A stretch of DNA of 64,000 nt from the NCBI RefSeq assembly GCF_014651135.1, contig NZ_BMWH01000022.1, forward strand, positions 62,001-126,000, in the 5' to 3' direction. This document shows, in pieces, positions 55,535-64,000 of the stretch. Source of the DNA: Streptomyces echinoruber (GTDB lineage: Bacteria; Actinomycetota; Actinomycetes; Streptomycetales; Streptomycetaceae). The translations under genes were made by a program, and so were the position numbers. Position 1 is the first letter of the stretch. The number at the start of each line of letters is the position of its first letter. The notes under the pieces were generated by a model, which worked only from the letters and a program-made list of their open reading frames with translations, had not been told where the DNA came from and did no database searches.

Positions 55535-55714
55535 TCCCCAATGAGGCCCGCAAGGGGGCGGCGCGAGGAAGCGGGGGACGAGGCGAGGAGACGCCGCGAG
55601 GGCTCCGGAGAACGCGAGGGACCCGGAGAGAGGAGCCCGGAGAGAGGGACTCGGAGAAGTCGAGCGGGAGCTGCGGAAGGCCGGGTACGGGGGCGCGGAC
55701 TCGCGGACACGACG
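55535..55714. other. Purine-rich spacer
   Basis: Plus-strand 55545-55670 is almost pure G and A, with GAGG, GGAGA and CGGAG words. It is open in several frames but has no recognisable protein. It separates the DUF4188 promoter from the tRNA terminator. Confidence 0.4.
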
Positions 55715-55741
55715 AAGGGCCCTCCCCGAGGGAGGGCCCTT
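55715..55741 (-). terminator. Terminator of the tRNA cluster
   Basis: AAGGGCCCTCCC (55715-55726) and GGGAGGGCCCTT (55730-55741) form a perfect 12-bp stem with a 3-base loop, 9 bp beyond the last tRNA. Confidence 0.9.
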
Positions 55742-55749
55742 GGTGTACG

Positions 55750-55822
55750 TACCCCCGACCGGATTCGAACCGGCGCTACCGCCTTGAGAGGGCGGCGTGC
55801 TAGGCCGCTACACAACGGGGGC
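55750..55822 (-). tRNA. tRNA-Glu(CTC)
   Basis: The 73-nt gene starts GCCCCCGTTGTGTAGCGGCC on the minus strand, has anticodon loop CTCTCAA (anticodon CTC for GAG) and a T-arm GCCGGTTCGAATCCGGT. Discriminator base A follows a G-U closing pair. CCA is not encoded. It is the last of five tRNAs. Confidence 0.95.
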
Positions 55823-55850
55823 GTGGAGTCTGCGTCTCCGCAGATCCCAG

Positions 55851-55922
55851 CTGGTCTACCTGGACTCGAACCAAGACTAACGGAACCAGAATCCGTCGTG
55901 CTGCCAATTACACCATAGACCA
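55851..55922 (-). tRNA. tRNA-Gln(CTG)
   Basis: The 72-nt gene begins TGGTCTATGGTGTAATTGGC, with anticodon loop TTCTGGT (anticodon CTG for CAG), a T-arm with GGTTCGAGTCC and discriminator G. In Streptomyces, which lack GlnRS, this tRNA is first charged with Glu. Confidence 0.95.
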
Positions 55923-55941
55923 AGGTGGTTTAGACCTTTGG

Positions 55942-56014
55942 TACCCCCGACCGGATTCGAACCGGCGCTACCGCCTTGAGAGGGCGGCGTGCTAGGCCGC
56001 TACACAACGGGGGC
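55942..56014 (-). tRNA. tRNA-Glu(CTC)
   Basis: Identical in sequence to the copy at 55750-55822, including anticodon CTC. Confidence 0.95.
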
Positions 56015-56049
56015 CCGTGCGATCCCCGTGGCAGGACCGTGGGGATCCG

Positions 56050-56122
56050 TACCCCCGACCGGATTCGAACCGGCGCTACTGCCTTGAGAGGGCAGCGTGC
56101 TAGGCCGCTACACAACGGGGGC
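56050..56122 (-). tRNA. tRNA-Glu(CTC), variant
   Basis: Same as the other two Glu genes except for a compensated base-pair change in the anticodon stem (G-C to A-U type: GCTGCC/GGCAGT instead of GCCGCC/GGCGGT). Anticodon CTC. Confidence 0.95.
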
Positions 56123-56161
56123 TTTGCGGATGGCATCCGCGATGCAGATGAGCTCTGCGAG

Positions 56162-56233
56162 CTGGCCTACCTGGACTCGAACCAAGACTAACGGAACCAG
56201 AATCCGTCGTGCTGCCAATTACACCATAGGCCA
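56162..56233 (-). tRNA. tRNA-Gln(CTG)
   Basis: First tRNA of the cluster. It differs from 55851-55922 by one acceptor pair (TGGCCTA/TAGGCCA instead of TGGTCTA/TAGACCA). Anticodon CTG. Confidence 0.95.
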
Positions 56234-56326
56234 CTGGACCACAAGCTCCCCGAGGGGGGCCTGTTCTCCGGTCTGCGCTTCGGTTCCCGGGCCTTCCGGC
56301 TCGCTCCCCGGCGCGCAGGAAGAACA

Positions 56327-57061
56327 TTACCCGAAGGTGGACGGCGCTCCAAAACCGGTATCCGCACCGAGCACCGCGGGCAGTTCCGCGAGGCTCGCGA
56401 TGCGCCGCGGTCCGCCGGGCGCGACCACCGCGGCGTGCGCGTCCGCGCGGTCGATCAGCACCGACAGCAGGCCGGCCGCGGCCGCGCCCCGCCCGTCGAT
56501 CTCCGGGTGGTCGCCGACGTACGCCACCTCGTGCGGGGGCAGGCCGAGGGCGTCGCAGGCCGCGAGGAACGCCCGGGCCTGAGGCTTGGAGACGCCGAGC
56601 TCGGCGGCGCACAGCACGGTCTCGAAGCGGTCGCGCAGGCCGAGCACGCGCAGCTTGTGGTCCTGGACGTGGAGGCTGGAGTTGGACAGCACCGCGTGCC
56701 GGTGGCTGGCGGCGAGGGCGTCCAGGACGGGCACGACGTCCGGGAAGAGCGCCCAGGCGGCCTCGTAGTGCTCCAGGTAGCGCCGGAACCAGGCGTCGGC
56801 CTCCGCGTCGGTCAGTCCGGGGCGGTCCAGGAAGACCCGCACCCGGTCGCGGCGCTGGTCCTCGAAGGACCGCTCCCCCGCCGCGTACCGCGCCCACTGC
56901 AGGTCGGTGATCTCCCGCCAGCGGGCCAGGGCCTGCTCGACGGCCCCGTACCGGTCGAGCAGGCCCTCGGCCGCCAGGTGCGCGCGCATGCCGACGCGGT
57001 CGGCGGTGGTGTAGTCGAAGAGGGTGTCGTCCACGTCCCAGACGACGGCTCTGATCGCCAT
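56327..57061 (-). CDS. HAD-superfamily hydrolase
   Basis: The 244-aa protein shows the HAD motifs: MAIRAVVWDVDDTLFDYTTADR (motif I, DxD), HAVLSNSSLHVQDHKL (motif II), GVSKPQARAFLAACDALG (motif III Lys), and VAYVGDHPEIDGRGAAAAG (motif IV). The cap type and substrate are typical of phosphatases such as YjjG or HAD-IA members, but no specific assignment is possible. ATG 57061 is preferred over an in-frame GTG at 57124 because motif I should be near the N-terminus. It is downstream of the DUF4241 gene and upstream of the tRNA cluster on the same strand. Confidence 0.88.
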   Translation of the reverse strand: MAIRAVVWDVDDTLFDYTTADRVGMRAHLAAEGLLDRYGAVEQALARWREITDLQWARYAAGERSFEDQRRDRVRVFLDRPGLTDAEADAWFRRYLEHYEAAWALFPDVVPVLDALAASHRHAVLSNSSLHVQDHKLRVLGLRDRFETVLCAAELGVSKPQARAFLAACDALGLPPHEVAYVGDHPEIDGRGAAAAGLLSVLIDRADAHAAVVAPGGPRRIASLAELPAVLGADTGFGAPSTFG

Positions 57062-57160
57062 GGCACCGACCCTAGCGCCCGTGGGGCGCGGGACCGGGGG
57101 TCCGGACAGGGCCGGGGCGGTCACGGGCCGGCCGAGGCCGTCAGGGGACGGCCGGAACGG

Positions 57161-57928
57161 TCAGAAGAGGGCCGGGGCGGTCGCAGCGGGCTCGTCGGAG
57201 CCGCCGGAGTCTGCGGACCCGGTGAAACCGCCCGAGTCGCCGGACTCGGCGGGCTCGGTGGACTCGGCAGGGTCCGGGGCGACGAAGAAGTCGGTGACGA
57301 AGCAGGTGACCTCGCCGGACGCCGAGCGGCCTATCCAGGTCGGGTAGGCGCCGTCGCCCCAGCCGGAGGGGAAGGCGGCGACGGTGTGGCCGGTCTCCGG
57401 GTCGGTGACCACGTGGGGGCGGGCGGCCCAGTCGCTGTCCTCGAACGCGTCCCACAGCGGCCCCTCGTCGGCCTCGGCCGTGTCGGCGAAGGCGCCGTCG
57501 GCCGCGGCGTCGTGGAAGCAGCCGGTGCCGGCGTCGACGCCGTAGCCGTAGAACTCGTCGTCGCCCAGCGCGGCGGGGTCCTGGCCGGGCAGGAGGGCCA
57601 GTTCCCAGGAGACGGCGGGCTCGTCGCGGATGACGAGGCGGGCGGCGGCCACGCGCTGGTGCGGGGTGTCGGACGGGGGCTCGCCGGGCCGGGTGAGGGT
57701 GGCCACGGCCGCGTCGACGCGGTAGCGGCCGGGCGCGACGGCGACGGTGAAGGGCTCGCTGTCGTCCTGGCCGAGGTAGACGAACGGGTCGCAGGCCACG
57801 ACGTGGCCCGTGGGCAGCCACAGTTCACCGCCCTCGACGACGTGGAGCACACCGGTGGTGCCCGACTCGTAGGTGAAGGTGCTTCCGGGCGTGAACAGCC
57901 AGGTGCAGTCGCGTGCGGGCATCGGCAT
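57161..57928 (-). CDS. DUF4241-domain protein
   Basis: The 255-aa product has the DUF4241 pattern: GHVVACDPFVYL, FTVAVAPGRYRVDAAVATL, FYGYGVDAGTGCFHDAAADGAF, DPETGHTVAAFPSGWGDGAYPTWIGR and CFVTDFFV. The family is found in many actinobacteria, sometimes linked to toxin-immunity loci, but its function is unknown to me. The C-terminal 40 residues are a Ser/Gly/Glu-rich tail with GDSGG/SADSGG repeats. ATG 57928 starts MPMPARDCTWLFTPGS. The gap to gltX carries a strong hairpin. Confidence 0.8.
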   Translation of the reverse strand: MPMPARDCTWLFTPGSTFTYESGTTGVLHVVEGGELWLPTGHVVACDPFVYLGQDDSEPFTVAVAPGRYRVDAAVATLTRPGEPPSDTPHQRVAAARLVIRDEPAVSWELALLPGQDPAALGDDEFYGYGVDAGTGCFHDAAADGAFADTAEADEGPLWDAFEDSDWAARPHVVTDPETGHTVAAFPSGWGDGAYPTWIGRSASGEVTCFVTDFFVAPDPAESTEPAESGDSGGFTGSADSGGSDEPAATAPALF

Positions 57929-58059
57929 GGCGGAGCCTTTCGGGAGTGAGGGGCCCGCGCTCTTCGGTGAGGGACGAAGTGCCGGGCGTGGCAGGGCAGT
58001 CGGGCCGGCTGCACAGGCAGCGCGGCACGCTGCGGGAACACTAGCCCCCGGCACTGACA

Positions 58060-58088
58060 GGGGCGGCGGCCCGCACGGCCGCCGCCCC
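58060..58088 (-). terminator. Hairpin terminator of gltX
   Basis: GGGGCGGCGGCC (58060-58071) and GGCCGCCGCCCC (58077-58088) form a perfect 12-bp stem with a CGCAC loop, 17 bp past the gltX stop codon. Confidence 0.88.
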
Positions 58089-58105
58089 GGTGTCCGCCTG
58101 CGCGC

Positions 58106-59581
58106 TCAGCCCGCCAGCCGCGCCAGCGCCGCGTCGATGCGGGCCAGCGACTTCTCCTTGCCGAGGACCTGGAGGGACTCGAAGAGGGGCAGGCCCACCG
58201 TGCGGCCGGTGACGGCGACGCGGACCGGGGCCTGGGCCTTGCCGAGCTTGAGGCCGTGGGCCTCGCCGGCCGCCTGGACGGCCTCCTTCAGCGCCTCCGG
58301 GGAGGTCCAGTCGGCCGCTTCCAGCTTCTCCCGCACGGTGCGCAGGAGCGCGTCGCTGCCCTCCTTCATCGCCTTGTTCCAGGACGCCTCGTCGAAGACC
58401 GGCTCCGGCAGGAACAGGAAGTCGACGTTGTCGGTGATCTCGGAGAGGACCTTCACGCGGGTCTGCGCGTGCGGGGCGATGGCCTGCCAGCGGTCCTCGT
58501 CGAAGTCCTCCGGCGCCCAGGGGGCGAACGGCGGCTGGAGCCAGGGGCGGCAGCGCTCGGCGAACTCCTTCACGTCCAGCATGCGGATGTGGTCGCCGTT
58601 GATCGCCTCGCACTTCTTCAGGTCGAAGCGGGCCGGGTTGGGGTTGACGTCGGCGACGTCAAAGGCCGCGACCATCTCCTCGATGGTGAAGACGTCCCGG
58701 TCGGCGGCGAGCGACCAGCCCAGCAGGGAGAGGTAGTTGAGCAGGCCCTCGCGCAGGAAGCCGCGCTCCCGGTAGAGGTTGAGGGAGGACTGCGGGTCGC
58801 GCTTGGAGAGCTTCTTGTTGCCCTCGCCCATGACGTAGGGCAGGTGGCCGAACTGCGGAATGCCCTTGGCGATGCCCAGCTCCATCAGCGCCTTGTACAG
58901 GGCGATCTGACGGGGCGTCGAGGAGAGCAGGTCCTCGCCGCGCAGCACGTGGGTGATCTCCATCAGGGCGTCGTCGACCGGGTTGACGAGCGTGTAGAGG
59001 GGCGCGCCGTTGGCGCGGACGATGCCGTAGTCGGGGACGTTCTCGGGGGTGAACGTCAGCTCGCCGCGGACCAGGTCGGTGAAGGTGATCGTCTCGTCGG
59101 GCATGCGGAAGCGGACGATCGGGGTGCGGCCCTGCGCCTTGTACTGCTCGACCTGCTCCTCGGTGAGGTCGCGGCAGTGGCCGTCGTAGCCGGAGGGCCG
59201 GCCGGCGGCGCGGGCGGCCTCGCGGCGGGTGTCGAGCTCCTCCTGCGTGCAGTAGCAGGGGTAGGCGTGGCCGGCGTCGAGCAGCTTCTGCGCGACGTCC
59301 CGGTAGAGGTCCATGCGCTGCGACTGGCGGTAGGGCGCGTGCGGGCCGCCGACCTCGGGGCCCTCGTCCCAGTCCAGGCCGAGCCAGCGCATCGCGTCGA
59401 GCAGCTGCCGGTACGACTCCTCCGAGTCGCGCGCCGCGTCGGTGTCCTCGATGCGGAAGACCAGGGTGCCGCCGTGGTGCCGGGCGAACGCCCAGTTGAA
59501 CAGGGCGGTGCGGACCAGGCCCACGTGGGGGTTGCCGGTCGGCGAGGGACAGAAACGGACGCGGACGTTCGCGTTAGCCAC
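58106..59581 (-). CDS. gltX: Glutamate-tRNA ligase
   Basis: GluRS attaches glutamate to tRNA-Glu and, in bacteria without GlnRS, also to tRNA-Gln, which GatCAB then amidates. The 491-aa class I enzyme has the HIGH-type site [53 protein letters not shown] and the KMSKS-type [17 protein letters not shown]. Its GTG at 59581 overlaps the stop codon of the FAH gene (GTGGCTAA). The nearby five tRNA-Glu/Gln genes are its expected substrates. Confidence 0.96.
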   Translation of the reverse strand: MANANVRVRFCPSPTGNPHVGLVRTALFNWAFARHHGGTLVFRIEDTDAARDSEESYRQLLDAMRWLGLDWDEGPEVGGPHAPYRQSQRMDLYRDVAQKLLDAGHAYPCYCTQEELDTRREAARAAGRPSGYDGHCRDLTEEQVEQYKAQGRTPIVRFRMPDETITFTDLVRGELTFTPENVPDYGIVRANGAPLYTLVNPVDDALMEITHVLRGEDLLSSTPRQIALYKALMELGIAKGIPQFGHLPYVMGEGNKKLSKRDPQSSLNLYRERGFLREGLLNYLSLLGWSLAADRDVFTIEEMVAAFDVADVNPNPARFDLKKCEAINGDHIRMLDVKEFAERCRPWLQPPFAPWAPEDFDEDRWQAIAPHAQTRVKVLSEITDNVDFLFLPEPVFDEASWNKAMKEGSDALLRTVREKLEAADWTSPEALKEAVQAAGEAHGLKLGKAQAPVRVAVTGRTVGLPLFESLQVLGKEKSLARIDAALARLAG

Positions 59582-60359
59582 GCTTGATCACCTTGTTGGT
59601 GAGAGTGCCGATGCCTTCGATGGTGACGGCGACCTCGTCGCCGACGTTGAGGGGTCCGACGCCTGCCGGGGTGCCGGTGAGGATCACGTCGCCGGGGAGG
59701 AGGGTCATGGCCTCGGAGATGTTGACGATCAGGTCCTCGATGGGGTGGATCATCTCGCTGGTGCGGCCGAGCTGGCGCTGCTGCCCGTTCACCGTCAGCT
59801 GGACGGTGAGGTCGTTCGCACGCGCGAGGTCGATGTCGGTCTCCACCCAGGGGCCGAGCGGGCAGGAGGTGTCGAAGCCCTTGGCCCGGGCCCACTGCTT
59901 CTCGCGGCGCTGGACGTCGCGGGCGGTGACGTCGTTGGCGCAGGTGTAGCCGAAGACGACGTCCTGGACGCGTTCGCGCGGGACCTCGCGGCACATGCGG
60001 CCGATGACGACGGCGAGCTCGGCCTCGTGGTGCAGTTCCTGGCTGAAGGGCGGGTACTGGATCTCGTCGCCGTGGCCGATGACGGCGGTGGCCGGCTTGA
60101 AGAAGGCGAACGGCGCCTCGGGCACCTCGTTGCCCAGTTCGCGGGCGTGCTCGGCGTAGTTGCGGCCGAAGGCGACGACCTTGTTGGGCAGGACCGGCGG
60201 CAGCAGCCGTACCTTGCTCAGCGGCACCTTGGTGCCGGAGAGCTCGAAGTCCGCGAACGGGATGCCCTTGATGATGTCCAGGACGAGCTGGTCCGGCCGG
60301 TCGCCCTCGACCGCTCCGAAGGCGACGTTCCCGTCGATGGAGAACCTGGCGATGCGCAC
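59574..60359 (-). CDS. Fumarylacetoacetate hydrolase family protein
   Basis: The 261-aa protein has the FAH fold with metal-binding motifs: [54 protein letters not shown] (the E-x-E metal site), [27 protein letters not shown], and [18 protein letters not shown]. These are acylpyruvase/2-hydroxyhepta-2,4-diene-1,7-dioate isomerase or fumarylpyruvate hydrolase types; the exact substrate is open. GTG 60359 ([11 protein letters not shown]). It is the first gene of an FAH-gltX pair overlapped by 8 bp, an arrangement seen in many actinobacteria. Confidence 0.9.
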   Translation of the reverse strand: MRIARFSIDGNVAFGAVEGDRPDQLVLDIIKGIPFADFELSGTKVPLSKVRLLPPVLPNKVVAFGRNYAEHARELGNEVPEAPFAFFKPATAVIGHGDEIQYPPFSQELHHEAELAVVIGRMCREVPRERVQDVVFGYTCANDVTARDVQRREKQWARAKGFDTSCPLGPWVETDIDLARANDLTVQLTVNGQQRQLGRTSEMIHPIEDLIVNISEAMTLLPGDVILTGTPAGVGPLNVGDEVAVTIEGIGTLTNKVIKRG

Positions 60360-60485
60360 GGGATCCTTGCGCCCCTTAACTGTGAACCGATTGCGGCTGG
60401 AGTCTGACGCTCCAGGCTAACGCGGCAGGCGGGGGCGCACCTGCGAAGGGAGGGCGCCCGGCGTACTGGGCGCGTCCGCACAGGG

Positions 60486-60515
60486 ACGGGCGCCCCGTCG
60501 CTGCGGGGCGCCCGT
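60486..60515 (-). terminator. Hairpin terminator downstream of the ANPRRT-motif gene
   Basis: ACGGGCGCCCCG (60486-60497) and CGGGGCGCCCGT (60504-60515) form a perfect 12-bp stem with a 6-base loop. It is about 90 bp past the 60603 stop codon. Confidence 0.85.
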
Positions 60516-60578
60516 GGGGGTCGCGCGGTCGCCGGCGGGCCGTGGTGAACGGGCGGCGGTCTGCGCGCGTACTTCTGT

Positions 60579-60606
60579 GGCGTGGGTACTACGGCGTGGG
60601 TACTAC
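60579..60606. repeat. 14-bp tandem duplication at the end of the small gene
   Basis: GGCGTGGGTACTAC is repeated head to tail at 60579-60592 and 60593-60606. The second copy contains the stop codon (60603-60605) of the small minus-strand gene. Confidence 0.85.
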
Positions 60607-60785
60607 TCTGCGGCGGAGGCGGCCGCCGCGGCCGGCACCTTCGTCAGGATGGTGCGGCGCGGGTTGGCGGTCTGGGTGGGGAGGTCGACGGAGTGCTCCG
60701 GCTGCTCCGGCGTCTGCAGGTCGGCGGCGTCCTTCACGTGCGCCAGCGTGGTGCGCCGGGGGTTGGCGATCGAGCGGAACATCAT
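60603..60785 (-). CDS. Short protein with duplicated ANPRRT motif
   Basis: The 60-aa frame reads MMFRSIANPRRTTLAHVKDA, then ADLQTPEQPEHSVDLPTQTANPRRTILTKVPAAAAAS. The heptapeptide (I/T)ANPRRT(T/I)L occurs twice, 40 residues apart, a pattern that supports selection on the protein. I recall similar short proteins in Streptomyces but no function. The frame is open to 60917, but the extra 44 codons cover an A+T-rich stretch that looks like the promoter, and no good RBS marks either start. A strong terminator follows. This could be a peptide gene or part of a leader. Confidence 0.6.
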   Translation of the reverse strand: MMFRSIANPRRTTLAHVKDAADLQTPEQPEHSVDLPTQTANPRRTILTKVPAAAAASAAE

Positions 60786-61398
60786 CGTCGTCTTCACGGT
60801 GGTGCGAAACCCTGTCTCGTCCGGGCGCCCGGCGGAACGGGACGCCGGGCGCGGCTTGCCGATTTTGCCATATCTGTAAAGCCTCAGATTAAACGTGCCA
60901 TTCCCCGCCACAGCCATGAAGACTCCATGGATCCCGTGTGAGTTTGCTCACGAATCCAAGGGCGAAACGGGCATTTCGGGCCCGCCTCTCGCGGCCACGA
61001 AACGGACATTGGTCACCTGAAGCCACCATTCCGCTCCTGATCATGGCGACTGGGACACCGATTCCGGCGCGCCGGATCGTCGCGATACGTCCGCTTTGCG
61101 GGAGATAAGACTCGACCCTGCGTAACCGTAATCTCACCCGTTGTCATCAAGGTCACAGGCTGGTCCACGGGCCTTGTTGGAGATCCTGCACTGTGCTGGA
61201 ATTCCACGGACCGCCGCGGGATCGAGCCGGCGCACGGGAGCGCGAAGCAGCGCCGAGTGGCGGCGAGAGAAGGGGGAGCCAGCGCCGGTCACTCATTGAC
61301 CACCCAGGGGGGCGTATTCAGGGCGCTCCCCTACACACGCCGACACCGTGTCCTTCCGCTTGCGCGGAGGGGCGCCTGGTCCAGAGGTTGCGACGCTA
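60786..61398. other. Long regulatory region upstream of the sensor kinase gene
   Basis: This 613-bp region between divergent genes is comparatively A+T-rich. It contains the palindrome GTGAG-TTTG-CTCAC at 60938-60951 and further A+T-rich stretches near 61040-61150 (TAAGACTC, GTAACCGTAATC, TTGTCATCAAGGTCACA). GAGG lies 11 bases before the kinase GTG at 61399. No additional gene is supported. Confidence 0.45.
60938..60951. promoter_or_regulatory. Perfect GTGAG-n4-CTCAC dyad
   Basis: GTGAGTTTGCTCAC is a 14-bp perfect inverted repeat between the ANPRRT gene and the sensor kinase gene, 153 bp upstream of the former. It could be an operator; the cognate regulator is unknown. Confidence 0.45.
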
Positions 61399-64000
61399 GT
61401 GCAGGGACGTTTCAAGAGGGATGGCAGCGCTTCGGCGGAGCCGGAGCACGGCGGAACCGGCCGCGGTTCCTCCCCCCAGCACGCCCAGAACCCGGGCCCG
61501 GCCCCGGCCGGCGACGGCGGTGAGCGCCCGGGCCGCCCCGGCGTCTCCGTGTCGCGCCCCGGCATATCCGCCGCGCCGGGCTCCCCGGGCGGGCCGTCCG
61601 GCGCCCAGGGCCAGACCGGCGCGCCGGGCACCCCGAACACCACGCCGACCGTGAAGCCGCCGCAGGGCGCCCCCGGTCCGGGCTCGCGCATGGCCCTGCG
61701 CAACTGGCGGATCTCCACCCGGCTGGTGTCGCTGCTCGCCCTCCCGGTGGTCGCGGCCACCACGCTGGGCGCGCTGCGCATCAACCAGTCGATGGACGAC
61801 ATCCAGCAGCTCGACAACATGAAGCTGCTGACCGACATGACCAAGCAGGCGACCGAGCTGGCCGCCGCGCTCCAGGAGGAGCGCGACCAGTCGGCCGGTC
61901 CCCTCGCCCACGGCGCCGGCGCGAGCGACTACACCGTCAAGGGCTACCGGGAGAAGACCGACCGGGCCCGGGCCAACTTCATCAACAGCGCCGAGGAGAT
62001 CGACACCGCCGACAAGGGCGGCAACCTCCAGGGCGTGCGCGACACCCTCGTCGGCCTCGCCAGCGAGCTCAACGGCCTGAGCAAGATCCGCAAGGACGCC
62101 TTCCAGTCCGAGGGCAACTCCGCCCGGACGGTGGACGCCTACCACCGCCTCATCACCGACCTACTCTCCCTGTCGCAGGACATGGCGGAGGCCACCAGCA
62201 ACCCGGAGATGATCCAGCGCACCCGCGCGCTGGCCGCCTTCTCCTCCGCCAAGGAGTACGCCTCCGTCCAGCGCGCCGTGATCGCCGCCGCGCTGCCCGC
62301 CAGCAACACCACCTACGGCCGCCTCTCCGACAACGACCGCCTCTACGGCGACGCGGCGCTGGAGAGCGAGACCTCCGAGCTGAGCAGCTTCCGCAACATC
62401 TACGGCGACGGCGCCGAGGAGCTCGTCAAGCCCATCGACGAGGGCAACCCGACCATCGAGGCCGCCGACGTCTACGCCAAGCGCGTCCTGGACCAGCCCA
62501 ACGGCCTGAAGTCGGTGGACAAGCGGTCGTACAAGGACTGGGTGGACGACAGCTCGACCAAGATCGAGCAGATGAAGAAGATCGAGCACACGCTGCTCGA
62601 GGACATGGAGCAGAAGGCGCGCGAGCTGCGCAGCGCCACCGAGCGCGACGCGATCATCTCCGGTGCGCTGATCCTGCTCGTGCTCGGTGTCTCGCTGGTC
62701 GGCGCGTTCGTCGTGGCCCGCGGCATGATCCGCTCGCTGCGCCGCCTGGAGGAGACCGCGACCCGGGTCGCCCAGGAGCGCCTGCCCGAGCTGGTCAAGC
62801 AGCTGTCGGAGTCCGACCCGCAGGACGTCGACACCTCCGTGGAGTCGGTCGGCGTCCACTCCCGCGACGAGATCGGCCGGGTGGCCGCGGCCTTCGACGA
62901 CGTGCACCGCGAGGCGGTCCGCCTCGCCGCCGAGCAGGCCCTGCTGCGGGGCAACGTCAACGCGATGTTCACCAACCTCTCGCGCCGCTCCCAGGGTCTG
63001 ATCCAGCGTCAGCTGTCGCTGATCTCCGAGCTGGAGTCCCGCGAGGCCGACCCGGACCAGCTCGCCTCGCTGTTCAAGCTGGACCACCTCGCCACCCGTA
63101 TGCGCCGCAACGGCGAGAACCTGCTCGTCCTCGCGGGTGAGGAGCCCGGCCGCCGGTGGACCCGCCCGGTCCCGCTGGTCGACGTGCTGCGCGCCGCCGC
63201 CTCCGAGGTGGAGCAGTACGAGCGCATCGAACTGGCCTCGGTGCCCAGCACCGAGGTCGCCGGCCGCGTCGTCAACGACCTCGTGCACCTGCTGGCCGAG
63301 CTGCTGGAGAACGCGACCTCGTTCTCCTCGCCGCAGACCAAGGTCAAGGTCACCGGTCACGCGCTGCCCGACGGCCGCGTGCTGATCGAGATCCACGACA
63401 CCGGTATCGGCCTGTCCCCCGAGGACCTCGCGGCGATCAACGAGCGGCTCGCCTCGCCGCCCACCGTGGACGTCTCCGTCTCCCGCCGCATGGGTCTGTT
63501 CGTGGTCGGCCGCCTCTCGCAGCGCCACGGCATCCGCATCCAGCTGCGCCCGTCCGACTCGGGCGGTACGACCGCGCTGGTCATGCTGCCGGTGGACGTC
63601 GCCCAGGGCGGCAAGAAGCCGCAGCCGGGCAAGCCGGGCCAGGCCCCGGTCGGCGGTGGCGGCCCGGCGGCCGCGCAGGCCGCCGCCGGCGCCGCCGCGG
63701 CCCGTCGCCAGGCCCAGGCCGGCGGTGCCTTCGGACCGAACGGCGGCGCCGGGCGCCTCGGCCCCGGCGCGGGGCCGCGCGGCCAGGTGACCGGGCAGGG
63801 TCCGCGGGCCGCGCTGCCGGGCCGGGACGCGGGCGGCCGCCCCGGTGCGCCGGGCGCCATGGGCGCACCGCGCGGACCGCAGCAGGGCCGGCCGGCCCCG
63901 GCCGGCGCGGGCACCGGCTTCGGCAGCACGGCTCCCGCCGCCCCGCAGGGCCTGCAGGCGGCCGGCACGGGCGCGGGACAGGGCTTCGACGACGGGCAGC
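61399..64000 (+). CDS. cvnA1: Nitrate/nitrite-sensor-type histidine kinase of a conservon, partial
   Basis: The frame starts at GTG 61399 (VQGRFKRDGSASAEPEH) and stays open to the right edge (867 codons). After a Gly/Pro-rich N-terminus of about 97 residues come TM1 (RLVSLLALPVVAATTLGALRI), an extracellular nitrate/nitrite-sensing helical domain, TM2 at about residues 418-440 (AIISGALILLVLGVSLVGAFVVA), HAMP, and a GHKL ATPase with N-box LLAELLENATSFSSP and DTGIGLSPEDLAAIN. A Gln/Gly/Pro-rich tail begins near 63600. This is the CvnA type that heads Streptomyces conservons (CvnA-B-C-D: sensor, roadblock, DUF742, GTPase); the partners would lie beyond the window. Confidence 0.92.
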   Translation, partial: MQGRFKRDGSASAEPEHGGTGRGSSPQHAQNPGPAPAGDGGERPGRPGVSVSRPGISAAPGSPGGPSGAQGQTGAPGTPNTTPTVKPPQGAPGPGSRMALRNWRISTRLVSLLALPVVAATTLGALRINQSMDDIQQLDNMKLLTDMTKQATELAAALQEERDQSAGPLAHGAGASDYTVKGYREKTDRARANFINSAEEIDTADKGGNLQGVRDTLVGLASELNGLSKIRKDAFQSEGNSARTVDAYHRLITDLLSLSQDMAEATSNPEMIQRTRALAAFSSAKEYASVQRAVIAAALPASNTTYGRLSDNDRLYGDAALESETSELSSFRNIYGDGAEELVKPIDEGNPTIEAADVYAKRVLDQPNGLKSVDKRSYKDWVDDSSTKIEQMKKIEHTLLEDMEQKARELRSATERDAIISGALILLVLGVSLVGAFVVARGMIRSLRRLEETATRVAQERLPELVKQLSESDPQDVDTSVESVGVHSRDEIGRVAAAFDDVHREAVRLAAEQALLRGNVNAMFTNLSRRSQGLIQRQLSLISELESREADPDQLASLFKLDHLATRMRRNGENLLVLAGEEPGRRWTRPVPLVDVLRAAASEVEQYERIELASVPSTEVAGRVVNDLVHLLAELLENATSFSSPQTKVKVTGHALPDGRVLIEIHDTGIGLSPEDLAAINERLASPPTVDVSVSRRMGLFVVGRLSQRHGIRIQLRPSDSGGTTALVMLPVDVAQGGKKPQPGKPGQAPVGGGGPAAAQAAAGAAAARRQAQAGGAFGPNGGAGRLGPGAGPRGQVTGQGPRAALPGRDAGGRPGAPGAMGAPRGPQQGRPAPAGAGTGFGSTAPAAPQGLQAAGTGAGQGFDDGQ

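Noticed and set aside
62161-63528. 455-aa minus-strand open frame
   Set aside because: Antisense of the sensor kinase, whose own frame runs open to the window edge with clear HAMP and ATPase motifs.

Overview
The window is chromosomal DNA of a Streptomyces. The evidence is very high G+C, GTG starts and ATGA/GTGA overlaps between neighbouring genes, and an uninterrupted series of Streptomyces core genes. From memory, the order matches the S. coelicolor region from ffh down to the cvn1 conservon; no database was consulted. The product-level lineage markers are NsdA, RNase III (AbsB), the Lys-tailed HupS, the IclR regulator NdgR next to leuCD, and a CvnA-type sensor.

Layout. 1-2100: a cut-off HExxH-type gene and a methyltransferase. 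2097-8144: ffh, then the nitrogen operon amtB-glnK-glnD with a GlnR-like box upstream. 8622-11253: divergent nsdA and a stand-alone prim-pol domain gene. 11565-21179: ftsY, a glucose-type MFS permease with a palindrome-rich promoter region, smc, a 67-aa coiled-coil protein, acylphosphatase, and a membrane-anchored CAP-domain protein. About 21180-26390 is an accessory island: an IS110-family element with a long non-coding leader, a decayed tyrosine integrase, a roughly 680-bp non-coding segment bounded by roughly 105-bp inverted repeats, a small CRISPR array without cas genes, and an intact IS630-family element with 24-bp ends and a TA duplication. 26407-35200: a flavodoxin/HxlR divergent pair, mutM, rnc-rpmF-yceD, a DivIVA-like coiled-coil gene, rsmD-coaD and recG. 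35449-40427: a two-gene unit of an HSP90-like ATPase and a 1003-aa TPR protein. 40675-54901: a DAK2/FakA-like protein divergent from rpmB, thiL-thiD, a lone AsnC-type domain, a DUF3515 lipoprotein, ddl, plsC-gpsA, cofC, a 67-aa protein, hupS, a 76-aa protein, leuC-leuD and divergent ndgR. 54986-64000: a DUF4188 protein, five tRNA genes (Glu/Gln), a HAD hydrolase, a DUF4241 protein, gltX with an overlapping FAH-family gene, a short ANPRRT-motif protein, and the start of a nitrate/nitrite-sensor-type histidine kinase that runs off the right edge.

The genes form several functional groups. Ffh and FtsY are the two GTPases of co-translational targeting. AmtB, GlnK and GlnD import and sense ammonium. 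Smc, HupS and the DivIVA-like protein organise chromosome and cell. GltX lies next to tRNA-Glu and tRNA-Gln genes, which in bacteria lacking GlnRS are both its substrates. Most of the window is conserved backbone. The least explained DNA is the 21.2-26.4 kb island and the HSP90-TPR pair. Coordinates were read by eye; start codons were chosen from reading frame, ribosome-binding sites and family N-termini.
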